A stretch of DNA of 64,000 bases from Guadua angustifolia (taxonomy: Eukaryota > Streptophyta > Magnoliopsida > Poales > Poaceae), in NCBI GenBank assembly GCA_036346375.1, contig JAYEVE010000326.1, positions 62,001 to 126,000 of the forward strand. Direction: 5' to 3'. The position numbers and the translations under genes are program-made. Below, one piece after another: positions 23,904 to 36,000 of the stretch (position 1 is the stretch's first letter; each line of letters starts with the position of its first letter). The notes beneath the pieces were generated by a model that was not told where the DNA came from, made no database searches, and worked only from the letters and a program-made list of their open reading frames with translations.

Positions 23904-24801
23904 TAGGAATGAAAATGGAAACACAATTTTTGACCGTTCTATTAAAAAACGGAAACGGAAAATATCGGTACGAAAATAGAAACGGAAATTTTTTGTCGGA
24001 AATAGAAACGGAAATGGGTTTCCGGGAAAGCCATTTCCGTCGGAATCGGAAACGGAACCGAAATTCCGTCGAAAATTTGGCCCACTTGGCCCAAAAAGGA
24101 GAAGGGAGAATTTACATTTATTTTCGAATTAAAATAATTTCAGAAATACAAATGGCTTTATAGGAAATATCAAATAGAGTTCAAAAATTCCAAAACAATT
24201 CTCAAAAATACTTTGAAACATTTTGAACCTAGAAAAATTATTTCTAGCATAATTTTGGCTTCATTTTTTTGAATAAATTAATTATATAAATTTTAAAAAT
24301 AGCAAAATGGCATTTATAAACTCCAGAAAATACATGATAAATCTCAAAAAATCATAAATGAACATTGAACAATAATATGCAAATTTTAGGGCATTACATC
24401 TTTACAGTTGGAGGAGCAAAAGGATGTCGATGATAATGATATAGAGGAAAACATGATGGTCTGATTTGAGGGACAAATAACGAGTCTTCAACTGACAAAC
24501 TTTAGAAAAAAAACTCCCTAATGATACCGGTGAATATAATATTGTTCTTATATCCGCCTTTGAGGTGGAATGAGTTACATTATTTTTGCGGTCATGTATA
24601 TTGTGATCATGTACTACGTTCTTGTGGAATTTTCCACTTTCGTTTCCATATCCGTTCCGTTCCATTCTGCATCCGTTTTCGTCACTATTCGTTTTCATAT
24701 CCGTTTCCGGGTTTCCGATTTCATTTCCGTTACCGGTAAAAGATGTGGAAACGGAAACAGAACGACCATTTACCGACCATTTCCATTCAGTTTACATCCT
24801 A
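23904..24801. mobile_element. Non-autonomous hAT element, 898 bp
   Basis: It starts TAGGAATGAAAATGG, and its right end read in reverse starts TAGGATGTAAAC. The 8-bp target duplication CTCACAAC is perfect on both sides (23896-23903 and 24802-24809), diagnostic for hAT. Both ends carry many copies of GGAAACGG or its complement as subterminal motifs. No transposase frame is present. An internal AT-rich part, about 24085-24398 and ending GGGCATTACA, looks like the start of a gypsy LTR in reverse. It ends about 420 bp upstream of the WAK TATA box. Confidence 0.9.
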
Positions 24802-24809
24802 CTCACAAC

Positions 24810-25221
24810 AGCAGCCAGCGATGACCGCCGGTTAAGGCGAGTCGTTAATACTGATGAGACCAGGAGCACTGGTCCCCTGGAATCCCCAAATTTTACATCC
24901 AATGTTACCCAGAACGCGGTACGACGTCGCTGCTTTTCCTTCTGAATTTCACATCGATGGTGGCTCGTAAGACGAATTTATATCCCGAGTAGATGAATCC
25001 GGTCACTATGTCCATTTGGAACAGATCATGAAAAAGCTGATTATGAATCCTAGGAGAATCGGGTAGATGATAGGTTCTGATCCCGCCCAATTATCCCAGA
25101 ATCTAAAATAAGTTCTTCCATAACCTATCCACCTATGTCTACATTATTCCACGGATACAACGACAGTCGTACAGTCTTGCGATGTATGACGACATACAGG
25201 TTAGACTCAGGGTTGTGTCAC
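24810..25221 (+). promoter_or_regulatory. Upstream region of the WAK gene
   Basis: The single-copy stretch between the hAT element and the TATA box should contain the proximal promoter. An ACGT core sits in TACGACGTCG near 24918. I saw no clear W-box and make no claim about inducibility. Confidence 0.4.
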
Positions 25222-25229
25222 TATATATA
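25222..25229 (+). promoter_or_regulatory. TATA box of the WAK gene
   Basis: CTATATATAG lies about 120 bp upstream of the chosen ATG at 25348, leaving room for a transcription start near 25255 and a leader of roughly 90 nt. Confidence 0.65.
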
Positions 25230-25347
25230 GTGAGAATTGGCATAGCCGTGCGTGCTAGCTGCCTCTGAATATCTATTTATTTACCGATCCCTTTACACTG
25301 AATCCCACAAGACCACGAACACAGACAAGCTGACCACCGGAGCAACG

Positions 25348-28300
25348 ATGAGCTCCACAGGGGCGATGGTTAGCGTCATATCCTTTTTGCTGGTGTGCTT
25401 GGTAGCAGCTATCCCGCGAGCATCGGCCGGGGCCGCAGGAGGGGATGGGCTCTTGCACGTCCCTTCGAACGGCTCCCTGGCTGGCTGCCCCTCCATCTGT
25501 GGGAACGTCACCATCTCTTACCCCTTCGGCATAGGGCCTGGCTGCTTCCGGCAAGGCTTCGAGCTCACCTGCGACAGCACCACTTATCCTCCCAAGCTCT
25601 TTCTGGGCAACGGTAGTAGTACTACTCAGATCCATGGCTTGTATCCTGAACAAAACGAAGCTTACGCGTCTGCTATCGTCTTGATCAACATTAACATGAG
25701 TCAAGGTGTGGACACCAATAACATGTCCGGGGCCTGGGAGGCCCCTGTTAAGGGTGTCATGCTCGACAAAGACACCAATAACTATATGTTCTTTGTTGGC
25801 TGCGGTGTCCAAGTCTATATGTTTGGTGATAACGCAAGCGACCTCTTGGGCTCTGCCATGAGTATGTGCGTCGATGATATGTCTACCATGGAGAAGGCAA
25901 ATGAGAAGCACGGCTGCAATGGGATGGGCTGCGGCTACATCGGGTTGGAATGGGACCTGCGAACCTTTGGGTTCAGACTTGACCGGCTTGATGGCACCAC
26001 AGCACAATCAGATAAAGTGCTATCTAATGTCCAGGTTTTCTTAGCAGGCGACTATGCATTTGATACGAGTGATCTCTACTCTGGTGGGATAAATGCAAGC
26101 AATGTCCAAGATGTACAACTTACCATTGCCATCACGGATCAACCAAGTTGTGAACAGGCCCAAAAGAATAAGTCAACCTATGCTTGTAACGACAGAAGCC
26201 AGTGTACTGATCTACAATCTGGAGGAGGCTACTCTTGTTCATGCCCCTGTGATGGCAATCCTTACATTCTGGACGGCTGCAAAGGTCCCCCCCCCTCTCT
26301 CAAATCTCAATTACATGCGAAGAAAAAAAGGCAATTCTTTTACAAAGCAATCTGGCTTTGAATCCTAGGTAAATTGAGACAACTTGAGGCATGACAGTAT
26401 CCTCCAATTTTCTATTTCTTTAAAATACCTTAGATAACTAGGAAAAAAAGTACTAAAAGTAGAGATCCACACGTAATCAGTATAAAGGAATGGACCTTTT
26501 CTCCTAACTTGCACAAGTTTCTTTTTGAGAAAAGGAGGCAAATTCGTATCGGAGTTTTCAACATTAACTAACATGTTCTTTCATGAGTTTACTTAAATTT
26601 ACAAAATACTCTCACAAAAACTCAAGCTATCTTTTTAGTAGTGTTGAATTAGCAAGTTTTTTTTTCAAGAATACGCAGGAGAACTACGTATTTTCTCATT
26701 AATAAAAAGAAAGTTCATACAGGAGCTCGAGCAGGCGTACTGTTCTCTTACAGTAAGTTCTATTCTCAGAAACACTGTAGGCAATCGGCTTCCAAAAATC
26801 ACATAGAAGAATACTAAGCTACTGGTGCTGTCGAGAGCCACCAGTGGGCGTCATCGACTGCTCCTGCCATTGCCCATTGTCCAGCTTCTTCCATGATCTA
26901 ATTGAGCATTAGAGTTTGGTGCTGGGCCCCTGTCCGTTATTGAAGACACAATCGTTCCTTTGCTTCCACAGCATCGATATAGTGAGTAAAATAAGAGAGG
27001 AAATGGCTTTCGTTTTCGCTGTCTAGATTCTTGCTGGTTCTGAGGCCACCAGTCATTCAGTTTCTCTGTGGGCTTTGCGTAAAATCACTACTACAAAACA
27101 CCAAATCACACACGGTTCACAAAATCACATCATAGATGGTTTTGTGAACCATCTGTATCAAAGTGTGAATGATGAGAATAAATCATCACAGACGGTTTTT
27201 GAACCGTCAGTGAAAATTAACATCACAGACGGTTCTAGACTAGAACCGTCTGTGATAAAGGCTCATCACTTATCACAGACGGTTCTAGTCTATAACCGTC
27301 TGTAATGCTCCCACATCACAGGACTAGCTGGTAATTTAAAAACACTAAATTAGGGGAGACTTCCCAGGATATCACCTATCATAATACTATTCTCGCCTAA
27401 GAACGCTCAACGGCTAGAACCGTCTGTGATGAGGACTAGCTGGTAATTTAAAAACACTAAATTAGGGGAGACTTCCCAGGATATCACCAACTTCATAATT
27501 CTGATTGGATCCAGACGTTTTTAACACAACACGTGTGGTTTCCAAGCACGCTTAACTTCAAAGTTCTTATAAGATCCAATATTTTAGTGGTGGTATGATG
27601 ACATCTGACATATAATGTGTCCCTCCTACTTTTAAAGAATTAATTGGATATTTGCCACCCTTCAACGTGAAAATTCGATGCCATGTACAAAAAATGCCAC
27701 TCCAGTGGCATGATTTGTACATGGCATCGAAGTTTGGAATTGAAGAGTGGCAAATATCTAAATCTCCCCCTTTTAAACCTATGAAGCACCTGAACACCGA
27801 TTTCTAATTATTTCAAATTAGCAAACTATATAGAGGTAATTAGTAAAATTTAAAACTTTCAAATTTATTTTTCATACTTTTGACTATTAATGATGCTTGC
27901 AATATATGTGCCATTACTATTTACGGAACTTGTAAAAACACCATAACTTTTGCCTCGTACCTTTGATTTTGGTGTTCTTAAGCTTTCCGGAATCATCACA
28001 TGATGAGCTCTCCGATTATTTTCTTTTGGGCACCGATTCTAGTTTGCAAATAAGAAATCCGAGCACTTTTGTTAAAATTGTCATAACTTTTGACTCGTAA
28101 CTCCGATCGGGGCGTTCTTTGGCTCGTTTGAAAGATAACGAAAAGTAGTACCCGAATTTCATAAGTGTGCTATAATCAGATGGTCGGATCCTAATGGTTT
28201 GTGTGAGTGCGTGCGTGGCGACGGAATTCCCAAATAACGTCGTTTAGGGCCTCAAAACAGCCTCCGATGTTTTGAATTTGTTTCGATCGTTCTTTTTAAT

Positions 28301-31300
28301 TATTGCAAATGGAATATTAGTTCCAATTATTTCAAATGTAATATTATTTAATGTCAATTCTTTCAAATTAGAGGACAGGTGAGGTAATTAGCAATATTTA
28401 AAAATTTCTATTTTTTTATTATTTGTGGCGGTTTCAAATTAAAACCGCCTGTAATGAGGTGAACATCACAAACGGTTTTTGGCTAGAACCGCCTGTGATG
28501 AGGTGAACATCACAGACAGTTCTAGACAAAAACAATCTGTGATGAAAGCGAGAAACATCACGGATGGTTCTAGCCAAAAACCATCTGTGAAGTTCTAGTT
28601 TTCATCACAAACGGTTTGTGGATAAAACCGTCTGTGATGATCCGATATCACAGACAGTTTCAACCACAAACCATTTGCGATATGTCCGAAATACATCACA
28701 GACGGTTTTCATAAAAAACAGTCTGTGATGATGTGTCTAATATAACCCTTTTTGTAGTAGTGAATGTAACACAGTGAGCTAGATTTTAAAACAAGTAGCG
28801 CAGTCCCTTTCAATTTTCTAGCAAATCTTATTTCTTTAGTGATAGTCTAATTCTAGATAGCATTCCCATTGTTTATTCCCATCTCCTAATTAATCTTACT
28901 TCCGATTTCAATCTTCCTGGAGCAGCTTATAACCCCAATCCTAAAAGGAATTGTAACGAATCATGTGGGAACATGAGCATTCCTTTCCCTTTTGGTTTTG
29001 AAGAAGGTTGCTACGCGTTGGAGAAGTTTCGACTTAACTGTACATCAGAAAGCTCCACAGTCCTCCTCGATCGAGGAGACATAACGTTTCTTGTGACCAA
29101 CATTTCAGTGGACGATGGATATCTGAGTGTGAGAAACAAACCGAACGGTTCCAGCAACGAAAACATGATATTGGCTTCTCATAACAAGCACGGTGACACA
29201 TCGGAAGACGACCTTCTGGATGATCTTTTTGATTTGTCTCCGGACTATGATATGAAGATGTGCTGGGCTATTACAAATATGACCTGTCAAGATGCTATGC
29301 GTCATAATGATACGTATGCATGCCGCAGTGTCCACAGCCATTGCCTTGATGTCACTGTCACCCAAGGGACGATGCCTATGGGCTACCGTTGCAAGTGTTC
29401 TCCCGGCTTTGAAGGAAATCCATACATCCAAGGTGGTTGTACAGGTCTCTCTCTATCTCTCTCTCTGTTTTACGAGTACTCCATCCGATCATAAATAGTT
29501 ATCGTTTTAGACAGCGACACGGTCTTCAAAGCACAGCTTTGACAACTAATTTCTATTACAATATATTTATAAAACCCAATAACATTATAATATTATAAAA
29601 GTATTTTTGAGACAAATTTACACATATAATTTTCTTGTATCCAATATAAATACTGTATTTAAAAAGATAACGACGGTCAAGGCTTTAAAAGTTTGCCTGT
29701 ACCTATATTCAAAACAATAACTATTTGTGACTGAAGGGAGCATATGAAAATGCTTGATCAAAAGAATGTTTGATCCCAATATGCATGTATCTGTCACCAC
29801 CATTATTGTATATAACCATTAGAGCGATTTACAAGCATCAACTGGCGCTCATTTCCCTACTATTTGCAGACATCGATGAGTGTAAACTAAACTATTGTAA
29901 GGGCACATGCCGTAATTTTCCTGGCAGCTATAGTTGCACAGACTGCAGTCACGGAAAAGAGTTTGATCCAACAAAAAGGAAATGTGTGACATCGGCTAAG
30001 AGACACAATCTTTTTCTTGGTAAGTCATGATGAACTGAATCCACTCGGTGCAGTTTCAATTCGCAAAATGTATCGTGCTTTCATGACTACAACTATTGGA
30101 TGCAGGTATTTCAATTGGAATTAGTTGCGGCCTTGGCTCCATAGTTCTTGCACTCGGTGCACCTGTACTCGTCAGCAAGTGGAAGAGAGGCATACAAAAG
30201 AATATTCGAAGGGCGAATTTCAAGAAAAATCAAGGTCTACTCCTGGAACAACTAATCTCAGATGAAAGCACAGTACATAAAACAAAGATATTCTCCTTGG
30301 AGGAACTAGAGAAGGCAACCAACAACTTCGATGTTGCTCGTGTTCTTGGTCGAGGAGGACATGGGACAGTATATAAAGGGATTCTAGCTGATCAACATGT
30401 AGTGGCCATTAAAAGGTCCAAAATTGTGGAGCAAACTGAGATAGACCAGTTTATCAACGAGGTTGCTATCTTATCTCAGATCATTCACCGTAATGTGGTG
30501 AAGCTTTTCGGTTGTTGTCTCGAGACAGAGGTGCCTTTGTTGGTCTATGAGTTCATATCCAATGGCACACTGTATGACCTTCTTCATATTGATAAAAGTG
30601 TTAAATGCTTGTTGGCGTGGGATGATCGCATTAGAATTGCAACAGAAGCTGCAAGTGCACTTTCCTATCTCCACTCAGCTGCTGCAATACCCATTTTCCA
30701 TAGGGATGTAAAATCTTCTAATGTACTCCTAGATGGCAGCTTTACTGCAAAGGTTTCTGACTTTGGTGCTTCAAGATCTATTTCACTCGATCAGACTCAT
30801 GTGGTGACAATTGTCCAAGGCACATTTGGTTATTTAGATCCAGAGTATTACCATACTGGCCAACTGACTGAGAAGAGTGATGTATATAGCTTCGGAGTGA
30901 TACTTGCAGAACTTTTGACAAGAAAGAAACCAATTTTTATCAATGATCTAGGTGCAAAGCAAAACTTGTCTCAATACTTCGTTGATGGACTTCAAGAGGG
31001 AGCTATCTTGGAAATAATGGATTCTCAAGTTGTGGAAGAGGCAGACCAAGAAGAGATTGATGATATTGTATCGCTTACGGCAGCATGCTTGAAGGTCAAA
31101 GGAGGCGAGAGACCTACGATGAAAGAAGTAGAGATGAGGCTGCAGTTCATGAGAACTAAGAGGGCAAGAAAATTACATCTTTTCCGAGGAAACAATGGAG
31201 AAATTGAGCCTTTGCTGTGCGCAACAGCTAGTAATTCTCATCCACATACCAATCTTGTTACTAGTACCGATTTACCTTATGAAGGCACCTCTAGGTGTTA

Positions 31301-31346
31301 CAGTTTGGAGCAAGAATTGGCATCATCATCTAGTTTGCGACGCTAA
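25348..31346 (+). CDS. Wall-associated receptor-like kinase (WAK), 4 exons, 948 aa
   Basis: Plasma-membrane receptor kinase of the WAK family; members bind cell-wall pectin outside and signal through an inner Ser/Thr kinase. Exons: 25348-26284, 28926-29444, 29870-30019, 30106-31346, all with GT-AG introns in phase 1, totalling 2847 nt. In order: signal peptide (about 1-28), GUB_WAK-type cysteine module (CPSICGNVTISYPFG from residue 47), an EGF-like cysteine cluster to about 311, a second WAK-type module (from about 322, IPFPFGFEEGCY), calcium-binding EGF (DIDEC at 486-490), a membrane span (about 537-559), then kinase. Kinase motifs are GRGGHGTVYKG (617-627), Lys638, Glu654, HRDVKSSN (734-741) and DFG (754-756). 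This is an RD kinase with all core residues present. The start gives a good signal peptide; an upstream in-frame GTG at 25252 is rejected. It looks intact despite insertions in introns 1 and 2. Ligand unknown. Confidence 0.93.
26657..27060 (-). mobile_element. 5'-truncated LINE (L1-type) 3' end in WAK intron 1
   Basis: On the minus strand, about 26990-26815 encodes LWKQRNDCVFNN and then, after a frame change, IMEEAGQWAMAGAVDDAHWW and a stop. This is the typical C-terminal end of grass L1 ORF2 after the zf-RVT motif. It is followed by a short 3' untranslated stretch and an oligo-A, seen on the plus strand as nine T at 26657-26665. The left limit on the element (near 27060) is uncertain. Confidence 0.65.
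27086..28762. mobile_element. Non-autonomous CACTA element in WAK intron 1, 1.68 kb
   Basis: Ends are CACTACTACAAAACACC and, in reverse, CACTACTACAAAAAGGG, with a perfect 3-bp target duplication AAT (27083-27085 and 28763-28765). Subterminal CACAGACGGTT repeats and the right inner sequence TTATATTAGACACATCATCA match the element at 18946, so both belong to one family. It has no transposase. A 56-bp segment is directly repeated (27321-27376 and 27433-27488), and a palindromic MITE sits at 27634-27772. Confidence 0.92.
27634..27772 (+). mobile_element. Palindromic fold-back MITE, copy 3, nested in the intronic CACTA
   Basis: Same family as 3460-3594 and 4972-5108. Arms carry GATATTTGCCACCCTTCAA and its near complement; the centre is TGCCACTCCAGTGGCA. 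Transcription of the WAK pre-mRNA would place this long hairpin in intron 1. Confidence 0.8.
29479..29740. mobile_element. Stowaway MITE in WAK intron 2
   Basis: The left end CTCCATCCGATCATAAATAG pairs with the reverse of the right end, CTCCCTTCAGTCACAAATAG, and both continue TTAT(C/T)GTTTT. The TA target duplication is intact on the left (29477-29478) and changed to CA on the right. About 260 bp, non-coding. Confidence 0.85.
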
Positions 31347-31653
31347 CCATATATGCAATAACACAGTCGGGTGTTAGTAAGGATGCACGTGAGTTACCAT
31401 ATATTTTCTTTGAAGAATATCTTCATGGAGCTCCCATTTGGACAAGAGTAAGTATATGAGCGATAGTCAAGTGCTTCCTAGCAAAGATTAAAAGAGTTAC
31501 CATGTATTTTGTATAAAAATTACGTTACGTACCATGTATTTTGTTATAAATTTGCACAATGTATGTGCTGATATGTCATGTTGTATACTTTTATTATCTG
31601 CGATATATGAATATGCCTATACGTAAGATACCTCGTTGTATTTAAGCTGTGGT
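31347..31653 (+). other. Presumed 3' UTR and downstream flank of the WAK gene
   Basis: AT-rich sequence after the stop codon with TTGTAT- and TATATG-rich stretches suited to plant 3'-end formation. No single AATAAA signal is obvious and the cleavage site cannot be placed. Confidence 0.4.
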
Positions 31654-32244
31654 CACTACTACAGATCAGACCTTCCATACCGGCTCATCAGTCCCAGTTG
31701 GATCTGAACCGTCTCGATGAGGCTTCAGATGCAGTTCATTGGCTACAGAGACTGTCGTGGGCTTCGATGCGGTTCGTAACACGAACGGTACTATTTCCTC
31801 ACATCGATGCGGTTAGTGTTACGAACCGGTACTAAAGCGCGCTCGCCTTTAGTACGGTTCGTAACACGAACCGCATCGATGAGAAGTACCGATTCGTGTT
31901 ACGAACCCGGACTAAAGGTACCTTTAGTCGGTTCGTATTCTGAACCGGACTAAAGGTACCTTTAGTCCGGTTCGTGTTACGAACCGTACTAAAAACTCGT
32001 TCAAGCATACTTTAAAAGGAATGCATATCCTAGTCTATTCAATACTGCGTGGGTGGGTGGGTTGGGAGTGTCTTGTGGTGGCATGCAGGAGGTTCCATGT
32101 TCGAGTCTTGAGTTCGTCATAATTTTTCTACATCACGAGGCGCTTTAGTCGGTTATCACAGACCTTTAGTCCGGATGGGCTGTCGGTTTGACAACCGGGA
32201 CTAAAACCGTTACTAAGGGACTAAATGTCCTTTCCCTGGTAGTG
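31654..32244. mobile_element. Small non-autonomous CACTA element, 591 bp, of a second family
   Basis: Ends are CACTACTACAGATC and, in reverse, CACTACCAGGG, with target duplication GGT on both sides (31651-31653 and 32245-32247). Subterminal motifs differ from the other two elements: TTCGTAACACGAACC and the palindrome GGACTAAAGGTACC are repeated. Non-coding. Confidence 0.85.
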
Positions 32245-32276
32245 GGTGGTGAGGGAAAAAAACATACTTTTGCAGC

Positions 32277-32880
32277 TGTAACATCTCAAAAATTCTAATA
32301 AAATAAAAATAAATGTTTTGAATTTGAGTATAATCATTTATGAATTTTTTTTGGCATTATTGGTTTTTTGGATTTCTTTGGATTTATACTTTGTATGAAA
32401 AATCTAATAAATAGAATTAATGAATGAATGAGGGTAAGAAAAAAGATAATAAGGTAAAAGTAAAATCTTGAAAAATTGATATTACAAATCTTAAGCATTC
32501 AAGTTAATTATTTAAACTGGTAAATAAATTTTTAATGCACAGAATAATGAAAAGGCACCTTTTGACTAACAACAGTGAAGGTGTTAAGAGTTTAATAAAA
32601 ATATTCCAACATCTGAGTACAATCAAATAAACTGCAATGAGTTAAAATTCAAATTTACATTTACATTTTGTTTACAAGAATAAATAGTTACAAAAGCCGA
32701 AAATAAAATTTTTTATCTCTGAAGTCTTCTGTTATCTAAATCTTTGTATAACCTGCCATCATCAAAAATATTACATCCATCAGCAAGATAATAAAATGTA
32801 ATAATGCATAATGAATTAAATAATTTAATTGAGTTAGAGATTGCCGTCTGCCTGGAATATTTATTATCGCTCATTGAGGT
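32277..32880 (+). repeat. 5' fragment of a gypsy LTR related to the long LTRs
   Basis: Begins TGTAACATCTCAAAAATTC and parallels the first 550 bp or so of the LTR at 37569 (GACATTATTGGTTTG-, GGATTTCTTTGGA- and ATGCATAGAATAATG-like stretches). It loses similarity before 33019. The right limit is approximate. Confidence 0.6.
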
Positions 32881-33018
32881 ACTAAATGTTGTCTGCAGGC
32901 CAACTAGTTACCTTTAGTGATTTATTAGCACCATTCGATAATATAGAAATCTGTTTTAAGCTATAAATGTATGTATTTTAGAAAATATCGTATGGTAGAA
33001 AATGTTTTACTCTTAGTC

Positions 33019-36000
33019 TGTAACATCCCTGAAAATTCAAAATTAAATAAAAATGAAATGAATTGAAAGTTTAATTGAAATCAAGATTTTGTTTTTAAAC
33101 AATATTCTTTCTTCATTTCTTCCCATTATAATCTCAATGAAAAGAAGGAATTCAAAATTTAAATTGTTATTCCCAAAAGAAATAATGAAATATCAAAATG
33201 AGTTTGAAATGTGATCTTCATTTAAATTTTCATTTCTGAATCCTCTTGCATTTTCTTGAGCTTTTACTTTTAAAAGAAAAGTTAAATTCAATGAAATGGT
33301 AAAAGTAAGAAAGTAAAAGTAAAATATCAAAAAAAATAATATTAAAATTTCAGAGCTCTAAAGATATCTCCAGAACCAAATCATGATTATTGAGATAATC
33401 TAAACAATTGAAATAAAAAGAAAACATGAGATAATCTTGAGATAAGAAAGCTGATTTGAACCTTGTCAGATTTGTGTAGTAATCTCCAGACCTGTCCTCA
33501 AGTTGATATTTTTACCATACCGTCCTAAGGACATTATCTATCCCTGGTAAAAATATCAGAAATAAAACTTATATTTGAAGCTTTTATAAATTCAAAAACA
33601 GAAAGCAAATAAAACTGAAAATGGGAATGTCAGAATTATTAAAATTTAAATATCAAATATAAAATTCTAAAATTTTACAGAAGCATTCTTAGGTCAAATA
33701 CATCTGGAAAACAAAGTTTCAAAAATAAAAAGAGTCCTTAGGACACTTTAGTAAATCAAAAACAGAATTAGAAATTCTGTGCATTGTACATTGTCAGAAT
33801 TTTAATAAAATATCTACAAGGAATTTTATCTGAAAATTTTACTGAGCCCTTATCTTCATCTGAATAGCCTCTGTAAAAAGTTTTGCAAATTTCTAAGTTG
33901 GTTTGGCAACCTTAATCATTAGGACAAACCGTCTTCAACGTTCTCAATGAACTTCTCAAATCTTGACCGCATAAATTGCCATGTGTCATCCATCCGACGC
34001 ATTCACCTGTTCTACTGTCTTCTTCCTTGCCTCTTCTATGTCTCTCGCTCCTTCTCTCGCCAGCTCTTGCGCCAAACTGACCCGAGCACCGCCTCCCTTC
34101 TTGTTGTTTCTCCAACTGCAATTCCCCGCCCCAGGTTTCACCTCTGCCAACTCCCTGCCACGGCATCTCCTCGACTGCTACGCCTCTGCCATGCGTGGAA
34201 TCCTTCGCGAGATAACTCAGTCGCTCTTTTCCCCTGCCAATTCGCTGCCACGGCATAAAGTCAGCACGAGCTGGTCATTCAACTTGCAGTGCCTCGCCTT
34301 GCCAATCTTTGCCACGACAAATATCTCCACTGGGAATTCTTTGCCACGGCAAACGTCTCTCTCGTGATTGAGTCCAGTGGCAACCAGATCACAGCCAAAT
34401 ACTCCCAGCCGAACCGCCTCAACCCAACTACATAAACCAGTGCGGACACTCTTAGCTAGCCAAAACACTCGCCCCAGTCACTCATCAAGCCTCAAATCTT
34501 CTCCTTCACAGCCGTCTTCTCCAAGTCCGGCCTCCGCCCAAAGAAAAGGAGAAAGTTCCGTTTAGCCTCCACACCGAACCACACACCGAACCAACTGACC
34601 CGAAGCATCCTCGTAGCACCTAGCACTCTTCCATACCTCCAATTTGAACTCTTCTTCTCCAGTGAACCGCCGCGCCTAGTTTTTTCTTCCGCCGCTCCAT
34701 GCGCACGGTGAGAACCCATCTCCCGCTACTCATCCTTTTGAATAAATAGAAAACAAAGTCAGTAGAACAACCTGATGCTCATGGTAGAGAAATCATGCCG
34801 CAAAACCGCATGCTTAGGCTTCGCCATTTACCGGCCATGGCTGCCGCCGCTGGCTCTCGGTGGCGACCTGTCTCCCGGCCGTCTCCGGCCACCGCGGTAC
34901 CACTCACGTGTGCGCAATAATGAGCTGAAGCTAACCGTGAAACCGATTCACCGTCCCCGGTGCTCCTCCACTGTCGGCGAGCCAGAGAACAGCCCTCTCT
35001 GTTCTCTGTCGTTGCGCGATTGGGCCTGCCAGTCAGTGAATAAACCCAACTGAGCTACTGTTCCTTTGCCTCGCATGTCGGTCGATCACTCGTGCACATA
35101 GCCTCTCACTGCCGAATGGGCCCGGCCAGTCGGTTGCACGCGCACGGCTCCTCTCCCTACTGCACTCTGGGCCCCACTAGTCAGCACCACCAGCCTCAAG
35201 CCAAAAACGAAAGGTGTTTTCTGACTTTAGAAGCGTACTTTCCTTTTATAGCAAATTTCCTAATTTTCAAAACCTAGCATATTCAATTGTTCATATCTTT
35301 TGCATTTCAAATCAAAATCTGATGAAATAAATTTCCATATTCATATAAAATCATGTAGATTCAGGATATGTAAAAATATTTTGAAGTTCAACTCTGTTTA
35401 GACTTAGAATTTGAATTTAAAGAAAGGATTCAAAATATGCTATGCATAGAATATCTGTAAATAAGCTCCAAATTAACTAAAGTAAATTTTGTTAGAATCC
35501 TTATGACCTTAAAAACCTAAATATGTAAAAAATATTTAATTCTTATGCTTGGTTTGATTTATTTGAAATAGAAATTTGAATAAACTCTAATATGGTCTTT
35601 TAACAAAGATTGTGCATCATGAATCTTAAAATGATAAAATAATTTATACATGCTCCTGAACCAATGAGAAACTCATTTGTGTAAAAATATTTAATTTTTG
35701 AACCTCAGTTGATGTTATTTGAATTTAAAAGTTCAAACCAACCCTAATATGACACTATTACAAATAAGCAGTTATACTTTTTAAATCATAAAACAAATTT
35801 ATATCTTCATGTAAATACATGAGGATTCTAAATATTCAAAAATATTTTAAGAACAAACTCTGTTAAAATTATAAATTTAAACTTAAAGAGATGGATTAAG
35901 TGATGCTATATACAAAGTTTATGCAAACAAGTTCAAATTTGAATATAACCAATTTTGATGGAAACCTTAAATCCTCAGGAACCCAAAAATATAAAAATAT

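Noticed and set aside
25252..25347. Upstream extension of the WAK N-terminus from a GTG
   Set aside because: It lacks ATG, would fall at the likely transcription start, and would bury the signal peptide behind about 30 residues.
25273..26007. 244-codon minus-strand frame opposite WAK exon 1
   Set aside because: It is the antisense shadow of a GC-rich coding exon; the plus strand has a clear domain structure and splice sites.
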